Origin: an uncultured Clostridia bacterium
Lineage (GTDB): Bacteria > Bacillota > Clostridia > Oscillospirales > Ruminococcaceae
Length of the DNA stretch: 9,874 nucleotides
NCBI GenBank assembly: GCA_938014855.1
Contig: CALLQM010000205.1
Location: 1-9,874 of the forward strand
Direction of reading: 5' to 3'
Shown: one piece after another, positions 1 through 7,117 of the stretch
How positions within the stretch are numbered: position 1 is the first letter of the stretch
Layout of the letters: each line of letters starts with the position of its first letter
The notes under the pieces: model-generated
Told to the model about the DNA's origin: nothing
Database searches by the model: none
What the model saw: only the letters and a program-made list of their open reading frames with translations
Program-made: the position numbers and the translations under genes

Positions 1-68
1 GTTAATCTTGTCTTTCAGGCGCGCAATGAGTGAAATGACGGTGCTGGTGTTTTTCGCAAAAGGTTGCT
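1..68 (-). other. Uncharacterised stretch downstream of truncated glycosyltransferase
   Basis: This is the left edge of the window, directly after the glycosyltransferase stop codon. The minus strand is open from an ATG at 132 to position 1 (44 codons) in a different frame from the glycosyltransferase, overlapping its last 64 bases. The predicted peptide includes ALVKQPFAKN and STVISLIARLKDKIN. There is no clear ribosome binding site before that ATG, and I do not recognise the peptide. It may be a chance frame, the start of another gene, or the relic of a rearrangement that replaced the true 3' end of the glycosyltransferase. Confidence 0.2.
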
Positions 69-1049
69 TCACCAATGCATACGAGTCGTAAACATAAAAA
101 TGGTCTGAATAAAGAGAAAACTTAACAGCCATGGACTTTTTTCTGTTGAGGTAAAATAGAGAAACCCAAGCAAAAACACGCTGATTACAAGGATAGCGGC
201 GGACAACATTTCAGCAGAAAGCCCGCCGATTAAAGTTTCCCCGCTGTTCTGCATATTCAGTCCACAGGCAGTAAAATAATTGAATGCATTGAGGCTTGCA
301 CTTTGGTATTGCTCAAAGCCTCCAAAATATATTTCAAATGGCAGCATCCAGCCGCTGTACGCAATAAAAGGCATAAATACGGTGAGTGCCGTTAAGATTC
401 CAGCTAAAATGGAATACCCAATTTTTTTCCATGAAAATTTCGTGATTAAAAAGAGTCCAAACACTGGTGCAAAATAAAGCGACTGAAATTTCATCAGGCA
501 AGCCAATGTCATGATGACGGCAGAAATCACCGGTTTTTGTTGGATCAAAAGCCAAAAACTAAGCACCAACAAAAACAGCATGATGCTGTCAGTCTGACCC
601 CAGTAAGACGAATTTACAATAATAGTCGGATTAACCGCCCACAAGGCGGCTCCCGCGGCGGCAATCAATCTGCTTTGACGATACAGCACAAGATAGATCA
701 GCGGGATCGTTGCTGTATCAAATAAAATCTGCCAGCCTTTTAGCAATAGCATTTCAAGTCCCGGAATTTCGCTTACAATCGGAAGCGCCATCAGTTTCCC
801 GGTAATTGTCAGCGGAAACAGAAACAGCGGCGGATAATCAAGACTTTTAATCTGTTCATAAGCCCTGAATAAACCTCCATTGACTCCCGATGACCAATCA
901 ACATAATAATTTAAATCGTAATGATGAACGGCTGCATAACCAATCATGATGCGCAGAAGAAACCCCGAGATTGTCAGCGCAAGCAAGAACCAAAGAATCT
1001 GCCTGCGGTCAATTTGAAACCGTTCCGAAAGAATGCGATCGTACTTCAA
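69..1049 (-). CDS. Gpi18-like mannosyltransferase family membrane protein, C-terminally truncated
   Basis: This is a 326-residue polytopic membrane protein that resembles bacterial members of the Gpi18-type (GT-C fold) mannosyltransferases. By family analogy these transfer sugars from a polyprenyl-phosphate donor at the outer membrane face. Visible marks are a first hydrophobic segment at about residues 20-40, an acidic loop with HHYDLNYYVDW (42-52), DYPPLFLFP (71-79), NPTIIVNSSYWGQTDS (140-155), KFQSLYFAP (187-195), LNAFNYF (253-259) and several further membrane helices. The start is TTG at 1049, preceded by GGAG with 8-nt spacing; no in-frame ATG lies upstream before a stop. The chain ends FTTRMHW-stop. 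In this family RMH is normally followed by ERY and further membrane helices, so the protein looks cut short. The donor and acceptor cannot be deduced. It may have its own promoter, separate from the carboxypeptidase gene upstream. Confidence 0.7.
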   Translation of the reverse strand: MKYDRILSERFQIDRRQILWFLLALTISGFLLRIMIGYAAVHHYDLNYYVDWSSGVNGGLFRAYEQIKSLDYPPLFLFPLTITGKLMALPIVSEIPGLEMLLLKGWQILFDTATIPLIYLVLYRQSRLIAAAGAALWAVNPTIIVNSSYWGQTDSIMLFLLVLSFWLLIQQKPVISAVIMTLACLMKFQSLYFAPVFGLFLITKFSWKKIGYSILAGILTALTVFMPFIAYSGWMLPFEIYFGGFEQYQSASLNAFNYFTACGLNMQNSGETLIGGLSAEMLSAAILVISVFLLGFLYFTSTEKSPWLLSFLFIQTIFMFTTRMHW

Positions 1050-1067
1050 TTTATTAACTCCATAGCT

Positions 1068-1096
1068 CGGGACTCAGGATTTCTCACTGAGCCCCG
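1068..1096 (-). other. 5' leader stem-loop upstream of the glycosyltransferase
   Basis: In the minus-strand RNA a 10-bp stem, CGGGGCUCAG with CUGAGUCCCG, encloses a 9-nt loop. All ten pairs form, one of them a G-U wobble; the plus-strand version would carry an A-C mismatch. That favours function in the minus transcript. It lies just downstream of a candidate -10 box, so it could sit at the very 5' end of the mRNA, where such stems can protect transcripts from decay. No U tract follows, so it is not a typical terminator. Confidence 0.5.
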
Positions 1097-1105
1097 AATA
1101 AATTA

Positions 1106-1126
1106 ATCATAACATATCTTATTATA
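1106..1126 (-). promoter_or_regulatory. Candidate glycosyltransferase promoter -10 region
   Basis: Reading the minus strand, a perfect TATAAT (1121-1126) is followed by an extended -10 element TGT-TATGAT (1106-1114). Neither has a convincing -35 hexamer at 17 bp, so the call rests on the -10 boxes alone. Initiation from the second box would fall near 1098, immediately before the stem-loop at 1068-1096. Confidence 0.35.
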
Positions 1127-1250
1127 TTTTGTACTAAAAAAAGGAAAATTGAGGGAAGATTTTTATATTTTCATCTATTCTATGCAATTACAAACTGTCA
1201 TTCTCGATCGGATTGTCAAACCTGCACAGTTTCTATCCACTGTACAAGAA

Positions 1251-2120
1251 TTATTCCGATAAATATTCTTCCAAACAAATTTCTTGATCCATAATTTCCC
1301 GTGCAGCTTCTTCACCCACATAGCGATAATGCCAAGGTTCAAAGCTGATTTTTGTGATATCTTCCTTATCTTTCGGATATCGCAAAATAAATCCATAATC
1401 TGCCGCGTTATTGTAAAGCCATTTCGCCGCATCGGTTTCCGCATAGCCGTCATTCAGTCCTTGGTAAGTTGGTGTTACAATATCAAGCGCCAAACCGGTC
1501 TGATGCTCACTGGAACCCGGGTAGGCGATGAGCCGGCTCGTTTCTTTAACCGCCTCGTCTTTGCTGTATCCTGCTTGCTGTAAGTTTGCCGCATAGTTAT
1601 TAAAATTACGGTTTTGGGATTCATAACTGCGATAGCCGGAACACACTAACAGGTCGACGCCCTGTGCTTTCGCATCTTTTATCATACGTTTCGCATATTC
1701 TGCGGCTCGTTTATCCATTTGATACCCATTTTGCACATCGGCAAGTTCGGGTTTAAAGGTCTGATCAATTGTGTTCTCTGAATTAACTAAAAGTAGATTC
1801 CATTCGCCTGTTTGCTTAGCAGAAGCCTGCTCTTTTGACTCTTCAGGCTGTTGTTCCATTTCATCTTTTGACTGCTCATCTGTTGATTCTTCCACTTCAG
1901 AAGATTCATCGATGGATTCCTCCTCTTCAAGCGATTCTGTTTCCTCATCAGGCAGACGTTCATCGGTCGAATTGGATGTTGCAGGTTCTTCTGTTTTGGA
2001 CGCAGGCATGGAACGTGCCGGAAATTTCTCCTGCCATTTTGTATCCTTTTGAGTCATTGCAAATGCAATAACAGCAGCAATAACCGCCGCTACTGCGATA
2101 TGTTTGGGTTTAATCAGCAT
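1251..2120 (-). CDS. VanY-type D-alanyl-D-alanine carboxypeptidase (M15B), membrane-anchored
   Basis: This is a 289-residue zinc peptidase of the VanY/M15B family, which removes the terminal D-Ala from peptidoglycan stem peptides outside the cell. Residues 6-22 form a short hydrophobic signal-anchor after a lysine-containing N-terminus. Residues 43-100 form a low-complexity linker very rich in Glu, Ser and Asp. The catalytic domain fills the rest. SGYRS (161-165), SSEHQTGLALDI (203-214) and EPWHYRYVG (261-269) supply the expected zinc ligands His206, Asp213 and His264 and the catalytic Glu261, so the enzyme looks intact. The ATG at 2120 has an AAAGGA box 7-8 nt upstream. It begins 33 bp after rsmE, so it is probably the last gene of a prmA-rsmE transcript. 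Being next to translation genes does not imply vancomycin resistance; no van regulatory or ligase genes are visible. Housekeeping wall trimming is more likely. Confidence 0.9.
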   Translation of the reverse strand: MLIKPKHIAVAAVIAAVIAFAMTQKDTKWQEKFPARSMPASKTEEPATSNSTDERLPDEETESLEEEESIDESSEVEESTDEQSKDEMEQQPEESKEQASAKQTGEWNLLLVNSENTIDQTFKPELADVQNGYQMDKRAAEYAKRMIKDAKAQGVDLLVCSGYRSYESQNRNFNNYAANLQQAGYSKDEAVKETSRLIAYPGSSEHQTGLALDIVTPTYQGLNDGYAETDAAKWLYNNAADYGFILRYPKDKEDITKISFEPWHYRYVGEEAAREIMDQEICLEEYLSE

Positions 2121-2153
2121 ACAAGATTCCTTTCTTATTATGTGTAGTTTAGT

Positions 2154-2879
2154 TTAAAATTCGCCGGCCTGATACATAATTGCAGTGATTGCGGCAAGCG
2201 GTGCGGTTTCACAGCGCAGAATGCGACTGCCAAGCGAAAGCGAAAGCAAGCCCTGTTCAAGCGCATAATCGGCCTCCGAAGGTTCAAATCCACCCTCACT
2301 TCCAATCAAAATCGAAACGTTCTGTTCCAATTTTGACGCCAGCGTTTGTTTAAGCGAATCCTGAGCATTCTCATAAAATAGAATTGCCATTCCATCCTCT
2401 TTCATGCGCCGAACCGCCGATTTATAATCGATCAGGGGTTCCACTTCCGGAACTCTGCCGCGGCCGCACTGCTTTGCCGCCTCCAAAGCAATCTTTTGAT
2501 AGCGCGCCAATTTCTTTTGCATAGCCTTTTCATTCGGTCTGGAAATGCAGCGGTTGGACAACACCGGTACAATGCGGTGCACACCAAGCTCAACCGCTTT
2601 TTGAATAATGGTTTCCAGCTTATCCGCTTTCGGCATTGCCTGGTACAGCGTAATTTTTATCTGCGGTTCGCCTTTACTAGGTTCTAACGCCTGCACACGC
2701 AGGCGCACCTGTTCCGGATGGATTTCTTCAATACGGCACTGATAATCGTTTCCATTGCTGTCGCATACAGTCACCATTTCCCCGATGCGCATCCGAAGTG
2801 CCAAAGCGATGTGCCGGGCATCCTCCCCGGTTATGACGGCAGTCCCGTCGTTTACATCTCCGGTAAAAAATCTTGGCAT
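2154..2879 (-). CDS. rsmE: 16S rRNA (uracil1498-N3)-methyltransferase RsmE
   Basis: This 241-residue SPOUT-class methyltransferase transfers a methyl group from S-adenosylmethionine to N3 of U1498 of 16S rRNA in the small subunit. An N-terminal PUA-like domain (about residues 1-70, beginning MPRFF) precedes the trefoil-knot domain. Family signatures are AMPKADKLE (81-89), ELGVHRIVPV (97-106), EAAKQCGR (133-140), LIGSEGGF (191-198) and LGSRILRCETA (216-226), the last two forming the cofactor knot. The frame is open 20 codons further upstream, but the ATG at 2879 has a strong AGAGGGGG box and gives the canonical MPRFF start; the longer version would overlap the end of prmA. The start lies 13 nt after the prmA stop, so the two genes are almost certainly cotranscribed and translationally linked. 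Length is normal for the family and no key residue is missing. Confidence 0.95.
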   Translation of the reverse strand: MPRFFTGDVNDGTAVITGEDARHIALALRMRIGEMVTVCDSNGNDYQCRIEEIHPEQVRLRVQALEPSKGEPQIKITLYQAMPKADKLETIIQKAVELGVHRIVPVLSNRCISRPNEKAMQKKLARYQKIALEAAKQCGRGRVPEVEPLIDYKSAVRRMKEDGMAILFYENAQDSLKQTLASKLEQNVSILIGSEGGFEPSEADYALEQGLLSLSLGSRILRCETAPLAAITAIMYQAGEF

Positions 2880-2892
2880 ATCGGACCCCCTC

Positions 2893-3813
2893 TTACATTC
2901 TTTGCGCGGAAAGCGCCACCCATCCGCCCGATTCTCCACGGCGAATTATGCGGTATCCTGCATCCGTCAGCGCATTTTGCACATCTTGTTCTCTTGTATC
3001 AATGATTCCCGAAGCGATAAATACCCCATCATCGGTGAGGAATTGATCCAAATCCGGAATCAAACGGATGATTACATCAGCAACAATGTTTGCAGTTACG
3101 AGATTGAATTTTCCGCTGACTTTTTCGGTTAGATCGCCTGCATGAAACGTCACACGATCTGTTACACCGTTCGCCTCGGCGTTTTCGTTGGCTACTCGTA
3201 CTGCCACTTCATCAATATCGACGCCTACCGCCGACTTTGCTCCCATCAGCAAAGATGCCACGGATAAAATACCGCTCCCAGTCCCAATATCAAGCTGTGT
3301 GGTTTCGGGAGTGACCGTATCTTCCAATATTTCCAAACAAAGTTTGGTCGTATCATGCGTGCCCGTACCGAATGCCATTCCTGGATCCATAACCAAAACG
3401 ACTTCATCGTCCGCCGGCGTATAGGTCTCCCAAGAGGGGCAGACTACCAAATGGTTTCCAATTTTTGTAGGATAATAGTATTTTTTCCATGAGGTTGCCC
3501 AATCATCTTCATGAATCTGTCCCAAGTCAATGACATAAGGAATATTCTCCGATTCCAGACGGTCTTTGATATAAGAGATCGCTTCATGAGGATTTTCTTC
3601 CGGAGAAATATAAATGTGGATCAAGCCGTGTGACCGATCGCGTTCTAGCAGTTCCTGTTCAATCAAATCGATATGGGCAATTTGAGGAGCCAGTTCTTCA
3701 ATGTCGCTGTAATCCTCAATATAAATCCCATAAGGCACCACCATATTGGCAATCGCCGATGCCGTTTCTAAATATTCAGTGGCGACCTTGATTTTTACTT
3801 CACTATACTGCAT
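2893..3813 (-). CDS. prmA: Ribosomal protein L11 methyltransferase PrmA
   Basis: This 306-residue class I S-adenosylmethionine-dependent enzyme methylates ribosomal protein L11. The N-terminal substrate-recognition domain covers about residues 1-100. The Rossmann-like catalytic domain contains the PrmA hallmark DPGMAFGTGTHDTT (143-156), cofactor motif I LDIGTGSG (174-181), the acidic strand-2 end GVDID (197-201), and the NLVTANIVAD motif (237-246). The ATG at 3813 follows AAAGGAGA with 8-nt spacing. It lies downstream of the dnaJ terminator. A perfect TATAAT occurs just after that terminator (minus strand, about 3886-3891), but no matching -35 box is evident, so the promoter is unresolved. 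It is the first gene of a probable prmA-rsmE-carboxypeptidase unit. The dnaJ-prmA-rsmE order is common in Firmicutes, and length and motifs are normal. Confidence 0.95.
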   Translation of the reverse strand: MQYSEVKIKVATEYLETASAIANMVVPYGIYIEDYSDIEELAPQIAHIDLIEQELLERDRSHGLIHIYISPEENPHEAISYIKDRLESENIPYVIDLGQIHEDDWATSWKKYYYPTKIGNHLVVCPSWETYTPADDEVVLVMDPGMAFGTGTHDTTKLCLEILEDTVTPETTQLDIGTGSGILSVASLLMGAKSAVGVDIDEVAVRVANENAEANGVTDRVTFHAGDLTEKVSGKFNLVTANIVADVIIRLIPDLDQFLTDDGVFIASGIIDTREQDVQNALTDAGYRIIRRGESGGWVALSAQRM

Positions 3814-3897
3814 GATGAATCTCCTTTATAAAACTATTGTGCCAAAATATTAGCAAATTACTGCCTTAAATGCAGAATACAACGTTTATTATAATAC

Positions 3898-3926
3898 AAA
3901 ACCACCCTTTAAAAAAGGGTGGTTTT
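3898..3926 (-). terminator. Rho-independent terminator after dnaJ
   Basis: A 13-bp perfect inverted repeat, AAAACCACCCTTT (3898-3910) and AAAGGGTGGTTTT (3914-3926), has a 3-nt loop. On the minus strand it starts 12 nt after the dnaJ stop and the stem ends in a T run followed by GTATTATAAT. It separates the heat-shock operon from prmA. The stem is symmetric and could also act on plus-strand transcripts. Confidence 0.85.
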
Positions 3927-3937
3927 ATGAATAATCC

Positions 3938-5095
3938 TTATTTCATTGCATCTTTAAGCCGGTCAAAAAAGGATTTACGCTTTTCATAATTTTTATCGCT
4001 CGATAGCTTTTCAAAGTCCTTAAGCGCTTCCTTTTGCTTGGAAGTCAGATTGCGCGGAACTTCAATATTTACTTTTACATACTGATCGCCGCGTCCATGT
4101 CCGTTTACATAGGGAATTCCCTTATTACGCAAACGGAAAACCGTACCGGACTGTGTTCCCTCCGGCACATTATATTTCACCTTACCGTCAATGGTAGGAA
4201 CTACAATTTCATCGCCAAGCACCGCTTGTGAAAACGTAATCGGAATATCGCACCAAACATCAAATCCATCACGTTCAAACAGCTGGTCGGCACTTAGGGT
4301 TACCATGATATTCACATCGCCCGCCGGACCGCCGTTGACACCTTGGTCACCCTGACCGCGCAGCATGAATGTCTGCCCGTCATCAATTCCGGCCGGAACC
4401 GAAACCTCGAGTGTGCGGGCATGGCGAACACGACCCATACCACGGCAGGACGAGCACGGTTCATTGATTACTTTGCCCTTACCGTTGCATCGCGAACAGG
4501 TCCGCGTAGTTTGAATGATACCGATTGGTGTACGCTGCTGAACAGTCACTTGTCCTGTGCCGCCGCATTCGGAACACGTTTGCGGACTCGTGCCTTTTTT
4601 GGCTCCCGTTCCGCCGCAGGTCTCACACTTCTCCAGCCGCTTAATCTGGATTTTTTTCTTGCATCCTTTGGCCGCTTCCATAAAAGTTAAGCCCAAAGTC
4701 ACATTAATATCGTTTCCTCGAATGGGGGCATTCGGATTTCTTGTACGGCTGCTGCCGCCAAATCCACCGAATCCACCGCCAAAAAAGCTCTCAAAGATAT
4801 CGCCGACGTCAAAACCGCCGCCAAAGCCGCCAAAGCCGCTGCCTCCAGCGCCCGCTCCATAGGACGGATCAACGCCTGCATGCCCAAATTGGTCATAGCG
4901 CTGACGCTTTGCCGGATCGTTGAGTACCTCGTACGCTTCATTGACCTCCTTGAACTTTGCCTCGGCGGCCTTGTCCCCCGGATTCATGTCGGGGTGGTAC
5001 TTCTTTGCCAGCTTGCGATATGCTCGTTTCAAATCATCGGATGACGCATCCTTGGATACGCCCAGTACTTCATAATAGTCCCGTTTGTCAGCCAA
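3938..5095 (-). CDS. dnaJ: Chaperone protein DnaJ (Hsp40, type I)
   Basis: This is the full-length J-domain co-chaperone, 385 residues, that delivers unfolded clients to DnaK and stimulates its ATPase. The J domain (residues 2-67) carries HPD at 34-36. A Gly/Phe-rich region (about 80-115) follows. The zinc-binding domain has four CxxCxGxG repeats starting at Cys157, 174, 200 and 214 (CETCGGTG, CSECGGTG, CSRCNGKG, CSSCRGMG). The C-terminal beta domains and a charged tail complete it. I chose TTG at 5095 because it gives the canonical ADKRDYYEVLGV start and has AGGGGTGA about 8 nt upstream. A GTG at 5104 is in frame, but its only purine-rich box touches the codon directly. It lies 96 bp after dnaK, with a GC-rich hairpin between, and is the last gene before the terminator. 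No anomaly is seen apart from the rare start codon. Confidence 0.96.
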   Translation of the reverse strand: MADKRDYYEVLGVSKDASSDDLKRAYRKLAKKYHPDMNPGDKAAEAKFKEVNEAYEVLNDPAKRQRYDQFGHAGVDPSYGAGAGGSGFGGFGGGFDVGDIFESFFGGGFGGFGGSSRTRNPNAPIRGNDINVTLGLTFMEAAKGCKKKIQIKRLEKCETCGGTGAKKGTSPQTCSECGGTGQVTVQQRTPIGIIQTTRTCSRCNGKGKVINEPCSSCRGMGRVRHARTLEVSVPAGIDDGQTFMLRGQGDQGVNGGPAGDVNIMVTLSADQLFERDGFDVWCDIPITFSQAVLGDEIVVPTIDGKVKYNVPEGTQSGTVFRLRNKGIPYVNGHGRGDQYVKVNIEVPRNLTSKQKEALKDFEKLSSDKNYEKRKSFFDRLKDAMK

Positions 5096-5137
5096 ATGTC
5101 TCACCCCTGCTTATACCGTATGCTTTACACCGCACTA

Positions 5138-5160
5138 AGGCGGGAGAACCTCCCCCGCCT
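5138..5160 (-). other. GC-rich hairpin in the dnaK-dnaJ intergenic region
   Basis: AGGCGGG (5138-5144) pairs with CCCGCCT (5154-5160) across a 9-nt loop. On the minus strand an alternative fold pairs AGGCG with CGCCT and GGAG with CTCC across a GTT loop. No U tract follows in the transcribed direction, so it is unlikely to be a full terminator. It could be a partial attenuator or RNA-stability element that lowers dnaJ relative to dnaK expression. Confidence 0.5.
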
Positions 5161-5191
5161 CAGCACATTACATATTTATTGTCCTATTGTA

Positions 5192-7063
5192 TTATTTTTT
5201 GTCGTCTTCGTCAACCTCTTTATAGTCCGCATCGACATAATCTGCACCGCCGGCTGCAGAATCACTGCCGCTTTCGGGGTTTTGCTGAGCGCCCTGAGCG
5301 CCTGCAGCACCCGCAGCACCTGCAGCACCTTGCGCACCTTGATACATTTTCGCGCTCATGTCGTAGAAGTCTTTCTGCAGATCTTCTTGTTTTGCTTTAA
5401 TGTCGTCGACATTGGTACCTTTCAGCGCCTCTTTCAAAGCGTCAACTTTGCCCTGTACCTTTGCTTTTTCATCCGCAGAAATCTTATCGCCAAGATCCGT
5501 CATGGTTTTTTCACACTGGTAAACCATTTGATCGGCAGCATTGCGTACGTCGATTTCTTCACGGCGCTTTTTATCTTCCTCAGCATAAGCTTCAGCATCT
5601 TTAACTGCATTATCGATATCGTCTTTCGACATATTGGTGGAAGATGTGATCGTGACATCCTGAGCTTTGCCGGTGCCGAGATCTTTTGCTGTTACGTGAA
5701 CGATACCGTTGGCATCGATATCAAACGTAACTTCGATCTGCGGAACGCCGCGGGGTGCTGGCGGAATCCCATCCAAACGGAAGGTTCCAAGCTGTTTGTT
5801 GTCGCGAGCCATCTCACGTTCACCCTGCAGAATGTTGATTTCAACCGAGGTCTGCCCATCTGCAGCAGTCGAGAACGTCTGCGATTTCTTGGTCGGGATG
5901 GTGGTGTTGCGTTCGATAATCTTGGTGCAGACACCGCCCAAGGTTTCCAGACCCAAGGACAGCGGAGTAACGTCGAGTAGCAGCAAGCCTTTGACGTCAC
6001 CGCCAAGAACGCCGCCCTGAATCGCTGCACCAACTGCAACACATTCATCCGGGTTGATGCCTTTAAACGGATCTTTGCCGCAGAATGATTTGACTGCTTC
6101 CTGAACAGCCGGAATACGGGTAGAACCGCCGACCAACAGGATTTTATCCAAATCGGAAACTTTCAGACCGGAGTCAGCCATTGCTTTGCGGACAGGTACC
6201 ATTGTCTTTTCAACAAGATCTGCTGTCAACTCATTAAATTTTGCACGGGTAACGGTAACATCCAAGTGTTTCGGACCGGTTGCATCGGCAGTGATAAACG
6301 GCAGGTTTACACTAGCCGTGGTCATGCCGGAAAGCTCAATTTTCGCTTTTTCAGCCGCTTCCTTGAGTCTCTGCATTGCCATTTTATCGCCGCGCAGGTC
6401 AATGCCGTTGGATTTCTTAAATTCATCTGCAAGATAATCGATTACGCGCTGGTCGAAATCGTCGCCGCCCAAACGGGTATCACCGTTGGTTGCAAGAACT
6501 TCCTGTACGCCATCGCCCATTTCAATAATGGACACATCAAACGTACCACCGCCCAGGTCATAAACCATGATCTTCTGCTCACGTTCTTTATCTACACCAT
6601 AAGCCAAAGCAGCAGCTGTCGGCTCATTGATAATACGCTTTACTTCCAAGCCGGCAATACGGCCTGCGTCCTTGGTAGCCTGTCTTTGGCTGTCAGAGAA
6701 ATAAGCCGGAACGGTGATAACTGCCTCGGTAACTTTTTCGCCCAAATAAGCTTCCGCATCCGCTTTCAGCTTTTGCAGAACCATAGCAGAAATTTCCTGC
6801 GGGGTATAGTTTTTGCCATCGATGGAAACTTTGAAGTCGCGTCCCATATGACGTTTAATTGACGAAATCGTTCTGTCCGGGTTGGTGATCGCCTGACGTT
6901 TTGCGACCTGTCCGACCATACGCTCGCCGGTTTTTGAAAATGCAACAACGGACGGGGTTGTTCTTGTTCCCTCCGCGTTTGTAATAACAACTGCTTCTCC
7001 GCCTTCCATTACGGAAACACAGCTATTGGTTGTACCTAAGTCTATACCAATGATTTTACCCAT
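5192..7063 (-). CDS. dnaK: Chaperone protein DnaK (Hsp70)
   Basis: This is a 623-residue ATP-dependent chaperone. Nucleotide-domain signatures are IDLGTTNS (7-14), VYDLGGGTFDVSI (167-179), the GDTRLGG loop (194-200, with Thr196 matching the autophosphorylated threonine of E. coli DnaK) and LLVGGSTRIP (309-318). The hydrophobic interdomain linker GLLLLDVTPLS (359-369) leads to the substrate-binding domain, a helical lid (about 500-570) and a Gly/Ala-rich disordered tail ending in an acidic EVDEDDKK. The ATG at 7063 has GGAGG with 7-nt spacing, the strongest ribosome binding site in the operon. It lies 54 bp after grpE. Expression is expected to follow the upstream CIRCE/HrcA control. A 9-bp tandem repeat encodes part of the tail. 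No residue expected for function is missing. Confidence 0.98.
   Translation of the reverse strand: MGKIIGIDLGTTNSCVSVMEGGEAVVITNAEGTRTTPSVVAFSKTGERMVGQVAKRQAITNPDRTISSIKRHMGRDFKVSIDGKNYTPQEISAMVLQKLKADAEAYLGEKVTEAVITVPAYFSDSQRQATKDAGRIAGLEVKRIINEPTAAALAYGVDKEREQKIMVYDLGGGTFDVSIIEMGDGVQEVLATNGDTRLGGDDFDQRVIDYLADEFKKSNGIDLRGDKMAMQRLKEAAEKAKIELSGMTTASVNLPFITADATGPKHLDVTVTRAKFNELTADLVEKTMVPVRKAMADSGLKVSDLDKILLVGGSTRIPAVQEAVKSFCGKDPFKGINPDECVAVGAAIQGGVLGGDVKGLLLLDVTPLSLGLETLGGVCTKIIERNTTIPTKKSQTFSTAADGQTSVEINILQGEREMARDNKQLGTFRLDGIPPAPRGVPQIEVTFDIDANGIVHVTAKDLGTGKAQDVTITSSTNMSKDDIDNAVKDAEAYAEEDKKRREEIDVRNAADQMVYQCEKTMTDLGDKISADEKAKVQGKVDALKEALKGTNVDDIKAKQEDLQKDFYDMSAKMYQGAQGAAGAAGAAGAQGAQQNPESGSDSAAGGADYVDADYKEVDEDDKK
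5302..5337. repeat. 9-bp tandem repeat in the dnaK C-terminal tail
   Basis: About four units of a 9-bp motif (plus strand CTGCAGCAC, CCGCAGCAC, CTGCAGCAC, then a diverged CTTGCGCAC) encode Gly-Ala-Ala repeats in the disordered tail of DnaK. Unit number could vary between strains without a frameshift. Confidence 0.7.
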
Positions 7064-7117
7064 GTGAATTCCTCCAATATCATTAAATTAATCTAAATCT
7101 CAATGGATAACATGTAT

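Noticed and set aside
1771..2052. Ser-rich plus-strand open frame
   Set aside because: It is the antisense reading of the Glu/Ser-rich linker of the carboxypeptidase; low complexity explains it.
1251..2120. Vancomycin resistance cassette suggested by the VanY-like gene
   Set aside because: No vanH, vanA/B, vanX or two-component regulator is present; the gene sits with ribosome-modification genes and fits housekeeping wall remodelling.
2880..2939. Twenty-codon upstream extension of RsmE
   Set aside because: It overlaps the prmA 3' end, and a strong ribosome binding site and the canonical MPRFF start favour the downstream ATG.
4557..4862. Pro-rich plus-strand open frame
   Set aside because: It is the antisense of the Gly/Phe-rich and zinc-finger part of dnaJ.
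5096..5980. A 294-codon plus-strand open frame antisense to dnaK and dnaJ
   Set aside because: Long antisense frames are common opposite dnaK because of its codon bias. The peptide shows no recognisable domain and lacks a convincing ribosome binding site, while the opposite strand has complete DnaK signatures.
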